Below are positions 1 to 7,679 of a stretch of 64,000 bases of DNA, piece by piece. The notes beneath the pieces are model-generated. The model was given only the letters and a program-made list of their open reading frames with translations, was not told the DNA's origin and searched no databases. The stretch comes from CALRWV02 sp943371965. Its GTDB lineage: Bacteria > Bacteroidota > JABWAT01. Both the position numbers and the translations under genes were made by a program. Positions within the stretch are counted from its first letter, which is position 1; every line of letters starts with the position of its first letter. The stretch spans positions 1 to 64,000 of the forward strand of contig CALRWV020000010.1 in the NCBI GenBank assembly GCA_943371965.1, read 5' to 3'.

Positions 1-1
1 T

Positions 2-124
2 GAACGTCCGCACCGGAGTTTGGAAAACAAAACTCCGGAACTGGCACATCACTGCGTTGGAGAACTCAAAAGAACATGGAAAAATTATTACAAACCCAAA
101 CATGAAAAAGTAAACGCGAATTAG
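2..124 (+). pseudogene. C-terminal fragment of an IS3-type transposase (integrase OrfB), cut by the window edge
   Basis: Frame 2 is open from the window edge to a TAG stop at 122-124, giving 40 residues that begin ERPHRSLENKTPELAH. This resembles the RPHxSLxxxTPxE signature near the C-terminus of the rve/DDE integrase core of IS3-family OrfB proteins. Only the tail is visible, so it cannot be told whether the element is intact to the left. The stop codon overlaps the start of a 24-bp motif at 124-147 that probably contains the right end of the element. The fragment is too short for a firm family assignment. Confidence 0.6.
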
Positions 125-248
125 TCAACCTTTTTCAGGACAAGACAATTCCCCTCCCCGAGCTCGGGGAGGGCCAGGGTGGAGTTTCTTCTCTCCAAGG
201 TTAGGTTTTCTTACACATTTTAAAGTCAACCGATTTCAGGACAAGACA
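124..248. repeat. Two near-identical 24-bp IS-end motifs in direct orientation
   Basis: The motif GTCAACCTTTTTCAGGACAA plus GACA occurs at 124-147 and again at 225-248 with two mismatches. The first copy overlaps the transposase stop codon, as expected for the right inverted repeat of an IS3-type element. Between the copies lies a G+C-rich palindrome (about 153-172, CCCTCCCC/GGGGAGGG). The second copy could be the true outer end, a remnant of a second insertion, or a duplicated end. Confidence 0.55.
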
Positions 249-356
249 GGGGTTAATAACAACTCCATGTTATCATTGTGTTAAGCCGTGTAATCGGGAT
301 TTCAATTCCATTTCAAACTGCCTACCTTACCAACAGTAAAATAAGTGAGAAGACCC

Positions 357-737
357 ATGTTTGAAACCGAAATTGATCACGACCTGAACCTAACCATCCA
401 CAAAGGCAGGGGAGTTGTTACGCTCAAAGAATACAATCAGCTGCTTGAAAATTATTACTCCGGTGAAATTACCGAACATGTTATCTGGGATCATTCAGAT
501 TCAGATCTTTCACGAATCAAACCTGAAGATTTGTTTACTGTTCTCAGCATCGGGAAAAAGTACGTCAACTTCAGAAAACACGGGTTAACCATAATTGTTG
601 TCCCCACAGCAGCTAGTTACGGTTTGGCCAGAATGCTTCAGACTTATGCAGAGATGACCGGATTTGACAGGTCTTTGCCGTTATGCAAAACACTTCAGGA
701 AGCCATCAGCATCATCAAAATGCCGGTGATGGTTTGA
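357..737 (+). CDS. Hypothetical protein (about 126 aa), possibly STAS/SpoIIAA-like
   Basis: I do not recognise this family with confidence. The protein begins MFETEIDHDLNLTIHKGRG and has an alternating strand/helix pattern, with IWDHSDSDL in the middle and a hydrophobic LTIIVVPTAASYGLARML stretch. This resembles short SpoIIAA-like or STAS-like proteins reported from environmental Bacteroidota, but that is a guess. The frame is open from a GTG at 345, but the ATG at 357 is preceded by AGAAG at a suitable distance, so I take 357. It stands alone between the IS fragment and repeat-filled DNA. Confidence 0.5.
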   Translation: MFETEIDHDLNLTIHKGRGVVTLKEYNQLLENYYSGEITEHVIWDHSDSDLSRIKPEDLFTVLSIGKKYVNFRKHGLTIIVVPTAASYGLARMLQTYAEMTGFDRSLPLCKTLQEAISIIKMPVMV

Positions 738-758
738 GAAGCTGATTGTTATTTATAT

Positions 759-844
759 GTCTGAATTTGGATTAATCAGATTTTGGGATTGCAGGATTAA
801 ATTCAATCCAATAATCCAGTAATCCCGTGAATCCAAATTCAGAC
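759..844. repeat. 86-bp imperfect palindromic repeat, copy 1
   Basis: The segment begins GTCTGAATTTGGATTAATC and ends with a near reverse complement, GAATCCAAATTCAGAC, so it can fold into one long hairpin. A second copy of the same length lies at 2083-2168. The rest of the gene-free stretch 738-1170 shows no coding or RNA gene that I can recognise. Confidence 0.75.
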
Positions 845-1170
845 ATATTCCGAGAATTCATTGCAAAACCTTTTTCAAACTCACCACTAACCACTTGTTG
901 CAAATCCGTCTGCCGACGGACCGGAAACCAAATCCGTCTCACGATAGACTAATTGAAACAGAATCATCAATTTCTTTAAGACATCCACTGTTGCGAATGA
1001 AGCAATGCGTGAATTATGTAACTTATTTCTGAAATCATACAACACTTACCGCAATTACTATTCCCATCTTTAGCTCATCAAAAAATGATGAAACCAGCCC
1101 TGAAAATTAACAATGAAATGAATTATATCGGTCTTAACGGACATAGCCTGAAAAACAGAGAAAGATAAAA

Positions 1171-1491
1171 ATGCCAACATTTGGATCACCGTTTTCTGGC
1201 CTGGCAAATGACAGAAAACTCACGGATGAAGAGCTTATCAGAGAAATACGATTTATGGTAGCAGCGGAGTATGAAGCAACCCAGATGTACCTACAACTTG
1301 CCGAATCAACTGACAACAAGCTTGCGGTTTCAGTTCTCAACGAAATAGCAGATGAAGAACGGGTACATGCCGGAGAGTTTTTACGGCTGCTTTTTGAACT
1401 ATCGCCGGGTGAAGAAAAATTGTATGCCAAAGGAACAAAAGAAGTTGAAGCAAAAATCAGGAAAATGAAAAAACGGATTTCCGGAACCTAA
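1171..1491 (+). CDS. Ferritin-like di-iron protein, encapsulin-cargo (EncFtn/Flp) type
   Basis: A 106-aa, mostly helical protein. It carries a Glu-rich helix (AAEYEATQMYLQLAE, E33 and E35, Y40) and a second helix with DEERVHAG (E62/E63 and H66), the ExxH-type metal ligands of short ferritin-like proteins. The length and the pattern EELxRxIRxxxAAEYEAxxxY resemble single-hairpin ferritin-like proteins that are packaged in, or fused to, encapsulin shells and oxidise iron. The tail is charged (KEVEAKIRKMKKRISGT) and does not clearly match a known cargo-loading peptide. No encapsulin shell gene is visible nearby, so it appears orphaned or is partnered elsewhere. Start ATG chosen with AGAGAAAG upstream. 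Confidence 0.75.
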   Translation: MPTFGSPFSGLANDRKLTDEELIREIRFMVAAEYEATQMYLQLAESTDNKLAVSVLNEIADEERVHAGEFLRLLFELSPGEEKLYAKGTKEVEAKIRKMKKRISGT

Positions 1492-1782
1492 GTATGAGTA
1501 CTGTAAACAAATTTCCGGATTAAGCTAAAACTTTATTTGTCAGTTGTTGGACTTTGCTCTGCATAGATGAAAAAGAAAACTTGTTTATTTATCCCAAATT
1601 ACGAAATGAAAAAATAGCCCTGACCTTCTCCAAGGGAGTCCAATGAACAGGTCGGGGTTCAAATCAACCTTTATTGGCTTTTGCCTAACGTTATTTGGCT
1701 GAAGCCAGAAGTTCGTGGCTATTGCTAAATTGGGTTTAAATCAGTGATGATAAAATATGATAAGAAATGAGCCGTAAAAAAC

Positions 1783-1974
1783 ATGGGAAAATATTCAAAA
1801 AAAGCGGAACAGAAAATTGCGACCGTCATGCATGAATTTAAAGAAGGAACTTTAAAATTGGGCAAGGACGGAAAAGGCGGAACAGTCACAAACCGGAAAC
1901 AAGCCATTGCAATTGGAATAAGCGAAGCCAAAGAAGCCGGATTAAAAGTACCGGTTCAAAAATCTGCAAAGTAA
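1783..1974 (+). CDS. DUF6496 family small basic protein
   Basis: A 63-aa lysine-rich protein. The pattern KYSKKAEQKI..VMHEFKEGTLK, then NRKQAIAIGISEAKEAG, is what I recall of DUF6496 proteins, small conserved proteins often found in accessory regions with a proposed but unproven nucleic-acid-binding role. The high Lys content (near pI 10 by inspection) fits this. It is monocistronic, with 290 bp upstream and 230 bp downstream and no obvious operon partner. Confidence 0.7.
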   Translation: MGKYSKKAEQKIATVMHEFKEGTLKLGKDGKGGTVTNRKQAIAIGISEAKEAGLKVPVQKSAK

Positions 1975-2082
1975 CAATTACGAAAAATCCGCCCATCGGA
2001 AATCTGCAATCTGTTGCCGTTCATTGATCAATTCGTTTACCTGTAATTTGAATCGTTGTAAAATGTTCAGTTGTCTGAATTA

Positions 2083-2168
2083 GTCTGAATTTGGATTAAT
2101 CAGATTTTGGGATTGCAGGATTTTATTCAATCCAATAATCCATCAATCCAGAGAATCCTAATTCAGAC
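2083..2168. repeat. 86-bp imperfect palindromic repeat, copy 2
   Basis: This is the second copy of the element at 759-844. The first 40 bases match nearly perfectly, and the 3' arm diverges (GAATCCTAATTCAGAC). The outer arms remain complementary. Confidence 0.75.
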
Positions 2169-2203
2169 AAATTCCTTTTCAAGCATTCCATAAACCACTT
2201 GAG

Positions 2204-2863
2204 TCAATCAAGAAACGGTTTTGCATTAATAATCTCCCTTATTCTAAGTGAAATCTCCTCAGCTTTATTAACTGTCATAAAATGACCACCACTCTTGATT
2301 TTAATGTCTGGTTTTACAAAAATTATTGGCAGGAGCCTGTCACTTGTACCATGAATATGAATCAGGTTTTCAGGAATAAATTTGTTTTTCCATTTGATTA
2401 TTTTGTCTATTGCCCAAACCAAAAAATCAGGATTGGTATTTATAAGAATTTGATTCAACAATTCTTTGTCTGATTTGGATTCAGCACCGAATAACCAATA
2501 AGTAAATATATTGGGTTTGATTAACAGTTTTGATGGAAGAATATGATGAAGCCCAAGAAAACCAGATAGTCTAAAGTAAAAAGGAATTTGGTTCGCTGTT
2601 TTGGCAGAAGCAAGTAAAATCACCTTTTCAGTTTCAATCAATTTGGAAACTTCAATCGCCATAATACCACCAAATGATAGACCGATTAGAACAGGATCTT
2701 TCGTTTTTATTTGAAGTGATATTCTTTTAGCATATGATTCAATTTTTTCATTCCGGTTTGGAGCTAACCACTCGACGAACTCAACTTCAAAACCGGAAAA
2801 ATCCAATTTTCCAATAGCTCTTTTATCTGCACCAAGACCACTGAACAGGACTATTTTTCTCAT
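2204..2863 (-). CDS. Alpha/beta hydrolase
   Basis: A 219-aa protein with the alpha/beta-hydrolase signature. There is an N-terminal strand (KIVLFSGLGADKR), a nucleophile elbow GLSFGG with Ser63, a late Asp in HGTSDRLLP and a His in GGHFM, which together form a plausible catalytic triad. Substrate unknown; probably cytoplasmic since no signal peptide is seen. The 17-bp gap to the upstream small gene on the same strand suggests a two-gene operon. The region's base composition is lower in G+C than the ilv cluster, consistent with accessory DNA. Confidence 0.8.
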   Translation of the reverse strand: MRKIVLFSGLGADKRAIGKLDFSGFEVEFVEWLAPNRNEKIESYAKRISLQIKTKDPVLIGLSFGGIMAIEVSKLIETEKVILLASAKTANQIPFYFRLSGFLGLHHILPSKLLIKPNIFTYWLFGAESKSDKELLNQILINTNPDFLVWAIDKIIKWKNKFIPENLIHIHGTSDRLLPIIFVKPDIKIKSGGHFMTVNKAEEISLRIREIINAKPFLD

Positions 2864-2880
2864 TAGGAATAAACCTAAAG

Positions 2881-3132
2881 TTACATTTTAGTATTTTGAT
2901 CGATTAAAAAGTAACCTCTATATGAATAATCTGGATCGCTCATTCTAAACCTTAGACCGCATGTAACACATTCGTAAGCTGTATAATTGTCTTTGATAAT
3001 ATTGTTTTTCTTCGTTTCAACACATTTCATTTTGTTATCACTTAACTTTTTTGTTAGCTCAAAATTGAAATCCAACCAAATTATTTCTGTTGGGAATGAT
3101 GAAAATTCAATATCAAAACAATTACTGCACAT
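2881..3132 (-). CDS. Small hypothetical protein with two CxxC pairs
   Basis: An 83-aa protein starting MCSNCFDIEF and containing ECVTCGLRF about 45 residues later. The two CxxC pairs suggest a zinc ribbon, an inference from spacing only. The rest is polar, with the aromatic tail DPDYSYRGYFLID. It lies directly upstream of the alpha/beta hydrolase on the minus strand and is probably cotranscribed. I do not recognise the family. Confidence 0.5.
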   Translation of the reverse strand: MCSNCFDIEFSSFPTEIIWLDFNFELTKKLSDNKMKCVETKKNNIIKDNYTAYECVTCGLRFRMSDPDYSYRGYFLIDQNTKM

Positions 3133-3524
3133 TTTATTTTATTTGGGTTTTATTGGTTTATTGCGTTTAAAATAAGATCGTTATAAATTACTGCCTATAT
3201 TTTTAATATACAAAATCCAAGTATTTAATGATTACTAATTTTGGCAGAAGTATTCTGTTGAGATCAGAGCAATCTATTACCGTCAGTTTTAACTGACGGC
3301 TCTTCGCTTCAGCAGACGGCTCTTCGGTAAACCCAAAACACCCGTTAGCACCAATCCTCCCCATACCCACCTCCTAAAAAATAAATCCCATCCCAAAGAC
3401 TAAAACAAATCAATCAAATTAATAAACTAAGGTATTTGATCATTAATTATTAACAAAAGGAAAGAATTATCAGAAAAACAACCGTTAGGTAAATGAAAAA
3501 CTTCAATTTTATTTACTGCCTGTA
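3133..3524. other. Gene-free stretch with a short perfect palindrome
   Basis: No gene is recognised. The notable content is the palindrome CCGTCAGTTTTAACTGACGG (about 3279-3298), followed by a partial echo (GACGGCTCTTCG twice). It is A+T-rich and ends at the promoter described at 3525. Confidence 0.5.
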
Positions 3525-3555
3525 TTGACATAGTAAAAAAAGAGTCGTAAGTTTG
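3525..3555 (+). promoter_or_regulatory. Bacteroidota-type promoter upstream of the ilv leader ORF
   Basis: TTG (3525-3527, within TATTGACA) and TAAGTTTG (3548-3555) are separated by 20 bp. This matches the Bacteroidota housekeeping consensus, a -33 TTG and -7 TAnnTTTG. The predicted start of transcription is around 3561, about 35 nt before the leader ORF. Confidence 0.75.
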
Positions 3556-3596
3556 AAACAGTTAAATCACTTTAGCTCAAACAAATCAGAAAAACA

Positions 3597-3764
3597 ATGA
3601 AATCATCAAGCCAACAAAAAACTCAGATACGGACAGCGGTACTTCCTGCACAATTCCGTAACAAGCTTGTTGATTCTTCTGTTTCCTTCCTTGATTCTAC
3701 CATTCTTACTGTTGTGGTCAGCATTATTCTCAGCATTCTCGGTATTATTATTACCGGTCGCTGA
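3597..3764 (+). CDS. Putative Ile/Leu/Val-rich leader peptide (55 aa) of the ilv-leu-thr cluster
   Basis: The frame runs from ATG 3597 to TGA 3762-3764. The first half is polar (MKSSSQQKTQIRTAVLPAQ). The end reads STILTVVVSIILSILGIII then TGR, with 13 of 17 consecutive residues Ile, Val or Leu. Such codon runs are the hallmark of leader peptides in attenuation of branched-chain amino-acid operons, and the gene cluster downstream makes exactly these three amino acids. A consensus promoter sits 35-70 nt upstream and no other gene lies between it and ilvD. The alternative is a small single-span membrane protein, because the same residues form a plausible transmembrane helix. No strong Shine-Dalgarno is seen, as is usual in Bacteroidota. 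Confidence 0.6.
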   Translation: MKSSSQQKTQIRTAVLPAQFRNKLVDSSVSFLDSTILTVVVSIILSILGIIITGR

Positions 3765-3770
3765 TTATAA

Positions 3771-3832
3771 GGTCAACTCAACATCCAATAAAAAACAAAA
3801 ATAAAAAGATGAAGGGGTTGACCGGAAACCCC
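3771..3832 (+). promoter_or_regulatory. Candidate attenuator region with mutually exclusive pairings
   Basis: A hairpin forms at 3814-3832 (GGGGTT, 7-nt loop, AACCCC). GGTCAAC at 3771-3777, just after the leader stop, is complementary to GTTGACC at 3817-3823, which overlaps the 5' arm of that hairpin. CCGGTC in the last leader codons (3754-3759) can pair with GACCGG at 3820-3825. The alternatives exclude each other. The hairpin lacks an immediate T-run, so it is not a classical terminator, and its function is inference. Confidence 0.4.
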
Positions 3833-3910
3833 AACGCAAGTCTGTGATTTTTAGGAAGAACTTTGAGTGTTTACTTATGTTCTTTGCGAATCTTGATGTT
3901 GTTTTTAGTT

Positions 3911-4120
3911 GTCGCACTTCGACTCCACTTAGTGTGACGGATTAAGTATCGGACTTCGATGGTTTCAGTGATAAACAAATTTGTTACACTGAGCTTGTCG
4001 AAGTGCTGCTATAAAATGTCAGCAATGTGCTTTTGTTGAGCGGGATTGGGCTTCGACAAGCTCAGCCTGACACAATAGGGGAAAAACCCTCACCTTAATC
4101 CTCTCCCACGGGGAGAGGAG
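3911..4120. repeat. Cluster of short hairpin repeats upstream of ilvD
   Basis: This stretch carries three copies of the TGAGC..GTCGAAG repeat family. They lie at 3911-3938 (stem GTCGCACT/AGTGTGAC), about 3983-4008 (CACT/AGTG) and about 4049-4073 (GGCT/AGCC). A CCTCTCCC/GGGGAGAGG hairpin follows at 4100-4118. The segment separates the leader region from ilvD. Confidence 0.7.
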
Positions 4121-4185
4121 ATCATACAAAAGACAACAAAACAGACAGGATTCGCATGAAATCAAATTAAAAAATGAGGTTTCTC

Positions 4186-5907
4186 ATGCGTTCAGATACC
4201 GTAAAACTTGGTTTTGATAAAGCCCCTCACCGTTCGCTGCTTAAGGCTACCGGTGTTATCCACAGTGATGAAGATTTCAAAAAACCCTTCATCGGAATCT
4301 GCAACTCCTATATCGATCTTATTCCCGGTCATGTTCATCTTCAGGAATTCGGTAAAATAATCAAACAGGCTGTCCGTGATGCCGGTGGCGTTCCGTTTGA
4401 ATTCAATACCATTGGTGTTGATGATGGAATTGCGATGGGGCATTTGGGAATGCGGTATTCGCTTCCAAGCCGTGAACTGATTGCCGATTGCGTTGAAACC
4501 GTTGTAGAAGCCCATTGTCTGGATGGAATGGTTTGCATCCCGAACTGCGATAAAATTGTTCCCGGTATGCTGATGGCTGCTGCGCGGATCAATGTTCCCA
4601 CCATTTTTATTTCCGGCGGTCCGATGAAAGCCGGAAAAACATCCAAAGGCGTAAAAGTTGATTTGGTTTCTGCATTCGAAGCTGTTGGTCAGTTTGCTTT
4701 GGGAAATATCAACGAAACCGAATTGAAAGATGTTGAAGACAATGCCTGTCCTACCTGCGGATCATGCTCCGGAATGTTTACCGCCAATTCAATGAACTGT
4801 TTGATGGAAGCTTTGGGTTTGGCACTTCCCGGAAATGGTTCCATTTTAGCTGTTGATCCCCGCCGTCATGAACTGGCACGGGAAGCCGGAAAACGGATTA
4901 TCCAACTCGTCAAAGAAGATTTAAAACCGCGTGATATCCTAACCAGAGAGACTTTCCTGAATGCGTATGCCTTGGATATGGCGATGGGCGGAAGTACCAA
5001 TACGATTCTTCACACACTGGCAATTGCACAGGAAGCCGAAGTTGATTTTGATCTGGAAGAACTGAACCGTTTGGCTGACAAAACACCTTATATCTGCAAA
5101 GTAAGTCCGGCTTCAAAAGATGTTCACATGGAAGATGTTGAACTTGCCGGTGGAATTTCCGCCATCCTGATGGAGCTTTCCAAAAAACCGGGAGTGCTTG
5201 ATTTATCGAGACCGACCGTGAGCGGAAAAACCTTGGGCGAAAATATTGCAGGTACTGTCAATAAAAATCCGAACGTTATCCGAACCGTTGAAAATCCGTT
5301 TTCACATCAGGGCGGTTTGAGTGTTCTGTACGGAAATATCGCACCGGAAGGATCGATTGTAAAAACCGCTGCCGTTGATCCGAAAATGCTGGTTCATTCA
5401 GGTCCCGCAAAAGTTTTCCATTCACAGGATGAAGCCCTGAAAGCGATTTATGGAAAACAGATTGTTGCCGGTGATGTGGTGGTCATCAAATACGAAGGCC
5501 CAAAAGGTGGACCGGGAATGCCGGAAATGTTGGCTCCAACTTCTGCGATCATGGGAATGGGATTGGGTGATAAAGTTGCGCTTCTGACTGACGGCCGTTT
5601 TTCAGGTGGAACCCGTGGTGCCTGTATCGGACACGTATCACCTGAAGCTGCATCCGGTGGCCCGATTGCAGCAGTTCAGAACGGAGATATCATCAACATC
5701 GATATCCCAAACAAGAAACTGAATGTTGAACTTTCCGATGAAGAAATTAGAATTCGGTTAAGCCAATTACCTGAATTTGAACCGAAAATAAAAAAAGGTT
5801 ACTTAGGACGTTACGCAAAAATGGTGACATCGGCAAATACCGGTGCAGTTGTTAGAATACCAGAATCGAAACCGCAAACCAAATTTTTGGAGGCAGTTAA
5901 ATCATGA
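4186..5907 (+). CDS. ilvD: Dihydroxy-acid dehydratase
   Basis: Catalyses dehydration of 2,3-dihydroxy-isovalerate and 2,3-dihydroxy-3-methylvalerate to the 2-keto acids, the third step of valine and isoleucine synthesis, using an iron-sulfur cluster. The IlvD/Edd signature is clear: CNSYIDLIPGH, PNCDKIVPGM, and the Cys-rich CPTCGSCSGMFTANSMNCL, plus the C-terminal LTDGRFSGGTRG. The frame is open from ATG 4174, but the second ATG at 4186 (MRSDTVKLG) fits the family N-terminus and has AGG 7 nt upstream, so it is preferred. It is the first structural gene of the cluster and overlaps ilvB by 4 bp (ATGA), implying translational coupling. Confidence 0.97.
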   Translation: MRSDTVKLGFDKAPHRSLLKATGVIHSDEDFKKPFIGICNSYIDLIPGHVHLQEFGKIIKQAVRDAGGVPFEFNTIGVDDGIAMGHLGMRYSLPSRELIADCVETVVEAHCLDGMVCIPNCDKIVPGMLMAAARINVPTIFISGGPMKAGKTSKGVKVDLVSAFEAVGQFALGNINETELKDVEDNACPTCGSCSGMFTANSMNCLMEALGLALPGNGSILAVDPRRHELAREAGKRIIQLVKEDLKPRDILTRETFLNAYALDMAMGGSTNTILHTLAIAQEAEVDFDLEELNRLADKTPYICKVSPASKDVHMEDVELAGGISAILMELSKKPGVLDLSRPTVSGKTLGENIAGTVNKNPNVIRTVENPFSHQGGLSVLYGNIAPEGSIVKTAAVDPKMLVHSGPAKVFHSQDEALKAIYGKQIVAGDVVVIKYEGPKGGPGMPEMLAPTSAIMGMGLGDKVALLTDGRFSGGTRGACIGHVSPEAASGGPIAAVQNGDIINIDIPNKKLNVELSDEEIRIRLSQLPEFEPKIKKGYLGRYAKMVTSANTGAVVRIPESKPQTKFLEAVKS

Positions 5908-7679
5908 ACACAAAGAACACGAAGTTACACGAAGGTAAACATACTGAGAACCACGAAGTAAATGCAAATAAGAAGAAAACTATGACTGGGGCTGAGATAT
6001 TTCTTGAATGTTTGCGCCATGAAAATGTGGATACCATATTTGGTTATCCCGGTGGTGCGGTTTTGTATGTTTATGAAAAATTGTATGACTGTGATTTTCT
6101 GCATCACGTTCTGGTTAGACATGAGCAGGGTGCAACCCACATGGCAGAAGGTTATGCAAAAGCAACCGGAAAACCGGGTGTTGTTCTGGTTACTTCTGGT
6201 CCGGGTGCAACCAACACGGTTACCGGAATTGCAGATGCGTTTATGGATTCTGTTCCGATCGTGGTTTTTACCGGACAAGTTCCTTCTCACTTAATTGGTA
6301 ATGATGCATTTCAGGAAGCGGATATTGTCGGCATAACAAGACCGATCACCAAATACAATTTTCTGGTTCGTGATGTAAAAGATTTGGCTGCAACCATCAA
6401 GAAGGCGTTTATCATCGCAACTACGGGTCGTCCAGGTCCGGTTCTGGTTGATATGCCGAAAGATGTTTTGGCTGCTTCGTGTGAATTTGAATATCCGTCT
6501 TCTGTGATCATGAAAGGCTATAGAACCGATTATGAAAGTCAGACTGAAAAAATAAAACATGCGGCACAGGCTATCAAAAAAGCGAAAAAACCGCTTCTGT
6601 ATGTTGGTGGTGGCGTTATTTCTTCAGGTGCAAACCGTGAACTTGCGATGTTGGCTCAGGAATATAATTTGCCTGTAACTACTACACTTCAGGGTTTGGG
6701 TGCATTTCCAGGGACTGATGCGAACTCGTTAGGCATGTTGGGAATGCACGGAATGTTCTGGGCAAATATGGCGGTTACTGAATGTGATTTACTGATTGCA
6801 TTGGGTGCGCGTTTTGACGACCGTGTTACCGGAAAACCAAGTACTTTTTCAACCAAATCGTTTAAAATCCATGTTGATATTGATCCTACCGAAATCAACA
6901 AAAACGTGAAAGTTGATCTCCCGATTGTTGGAGATTTGAAATCCATACTTGCTGAACTTCTGACTGAGATGGACGGAAAACCTGAAATTTCAGATTGGTG
7001 GAATCAGATCGATTTATGGAAAAAAGAATGTCCGCTTGATTTTGACAGACAGGATGGAAAACTGAGAGCGCAGTTTGTTATTGAACAGCTTTCAGAAAAA
7101 ACAAAAGGGAATGCGGTTGTTACGACCGATGTTGGTCAGCACCAAATGTGGACAGCACAATTTTACAAATTCACAAACCCACGTTCGAACCTGACAAGCG
7201 GCGGATTGGGAACCATGGGATTTTCACTTCCAGCATCCATTGGAGCCTGTTTTGGTGTGAAAGACCGTCCGATCATTTCCATCAGCGGTGATGGCGGATT
7301 CCAGATGAATATTCAGGAGCTGATTACGGCTGCAGCATACAAGTTGCCTATCAAGTTTATCATCATCAATAACAGTTTTCTCGGAATGGTGCGTCAGTGG
7401 CAGGAAATGTTTCACAAGGAAAAATATTCCTTTACTGATTTGAGCAAAACCAATCCTGATTTCGTGAAAGTTGCAGAAGCTTTTGGTTGTGTTGGAATGA
7501 GAACCGACAATCCTGCAGAAGTACGTGATCTGCTTGACCGTGCTTTTGAAATCAATGATAGACCTGTTGTAATTGAATTCAAAGTGTTGAGTGAAGAAAT
7601 GGTTTTCCCGATGGTACCTTCCGGCGGGAATGTAGGGAAAATGCTGACCAAAAGATTGGATCCGCACGAACTTTTATAA
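5904..7679 (+). CDS. ilvB: Acetolactate synthase large subunit, with repeat-derived N-terminal extension
   Basis: Thiamine-diphosphate enzyme that condenses pyruvate with pyruvate or 2-oxobutyrate. The core starts with TGAEIFLECLRHENVDTIFGYPGGAVL and carries the catalytic Glu in VRHEQGATHMAEG and the ThDP motif GDGGF..NIQELITAAAYKLPIKFIIINN. The first 26 codons (5904-5981) encode MNTKNTKLHEGKHTENHE, which comes from low-complexity ACACGAAG-like repeat DNA and is not conserved in the family. ATG 5982 (MTGAEIF), preceded by AGAAGAAA, is a good alternative start. The ATGA overlap with ilvD exists only for the long form. The small subunit ilvN follows after a repeat-filled gap. Confidence 0.96.
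   Translation: MNTKNTKLHEGKHTENHEVNANKKKTMTGAEIFLECLRHENVDTIFGYPGGAVLYVYEKLYDCDFLHHVLVRHEQGATHMAEGYAKATGKPGVVLVTSGPGATNTVTGIADAFMDSVPIVVFTGQVPSHLIGNDAFQEADIVGITRPITKYNFLVRDVKDLAATIKKAFIIATTGRPGPVLVDMPKDVLAASCEFEYPSSVIMKGYRTDYESQTEKIKHAAQAIKKAKKPLLYVGGGVISSGANRELAMLAQEYNLPVTTTLQGLGAFPGTDANSLGMLGMHGMFWANMAVTECDLLIALGARFDDRVTGKPSTFSTKSFKIHVDIDPTEINKNVKVDLPIVGDLKSILAELLTEMDGKPEISDWWNQIDLWKKECPLDFDRQDGKLRAQFVIEQLSEKTKGNAVVTTDVGQHQMWTAQFYKFTNPRSNLTSGGLGTMGFSLPASIGACFGVKDRPIISISGDGGFQMNIQELITAAAYKLPIKFIIINNSFLGMVRQWQEMFHKEKYSFTDLSKTNPDFVKVAEAFGCVGMRTDNPAEVRDLLDRAFEINDRPVVIEFKVLSEEMVFPMVPSGGNVGKMLTKRLDPHELL

Noticed and set aside
1134..1430. 98-codon frame antisense to the ferritin-like gene
   Set aside because: Composition is Ser-rich and low in family-like pattern, and it is fully explained as the opposite strand of a clearly conserved protein.
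3279..3298. CCGTCAGTTTTAACTGACGG as a terminator of the upstream small gene
   Set aside because: The nearest upstream gene is on the other strand and starts rather than ends here, and there is no T-run; treated as a stray palindrome.
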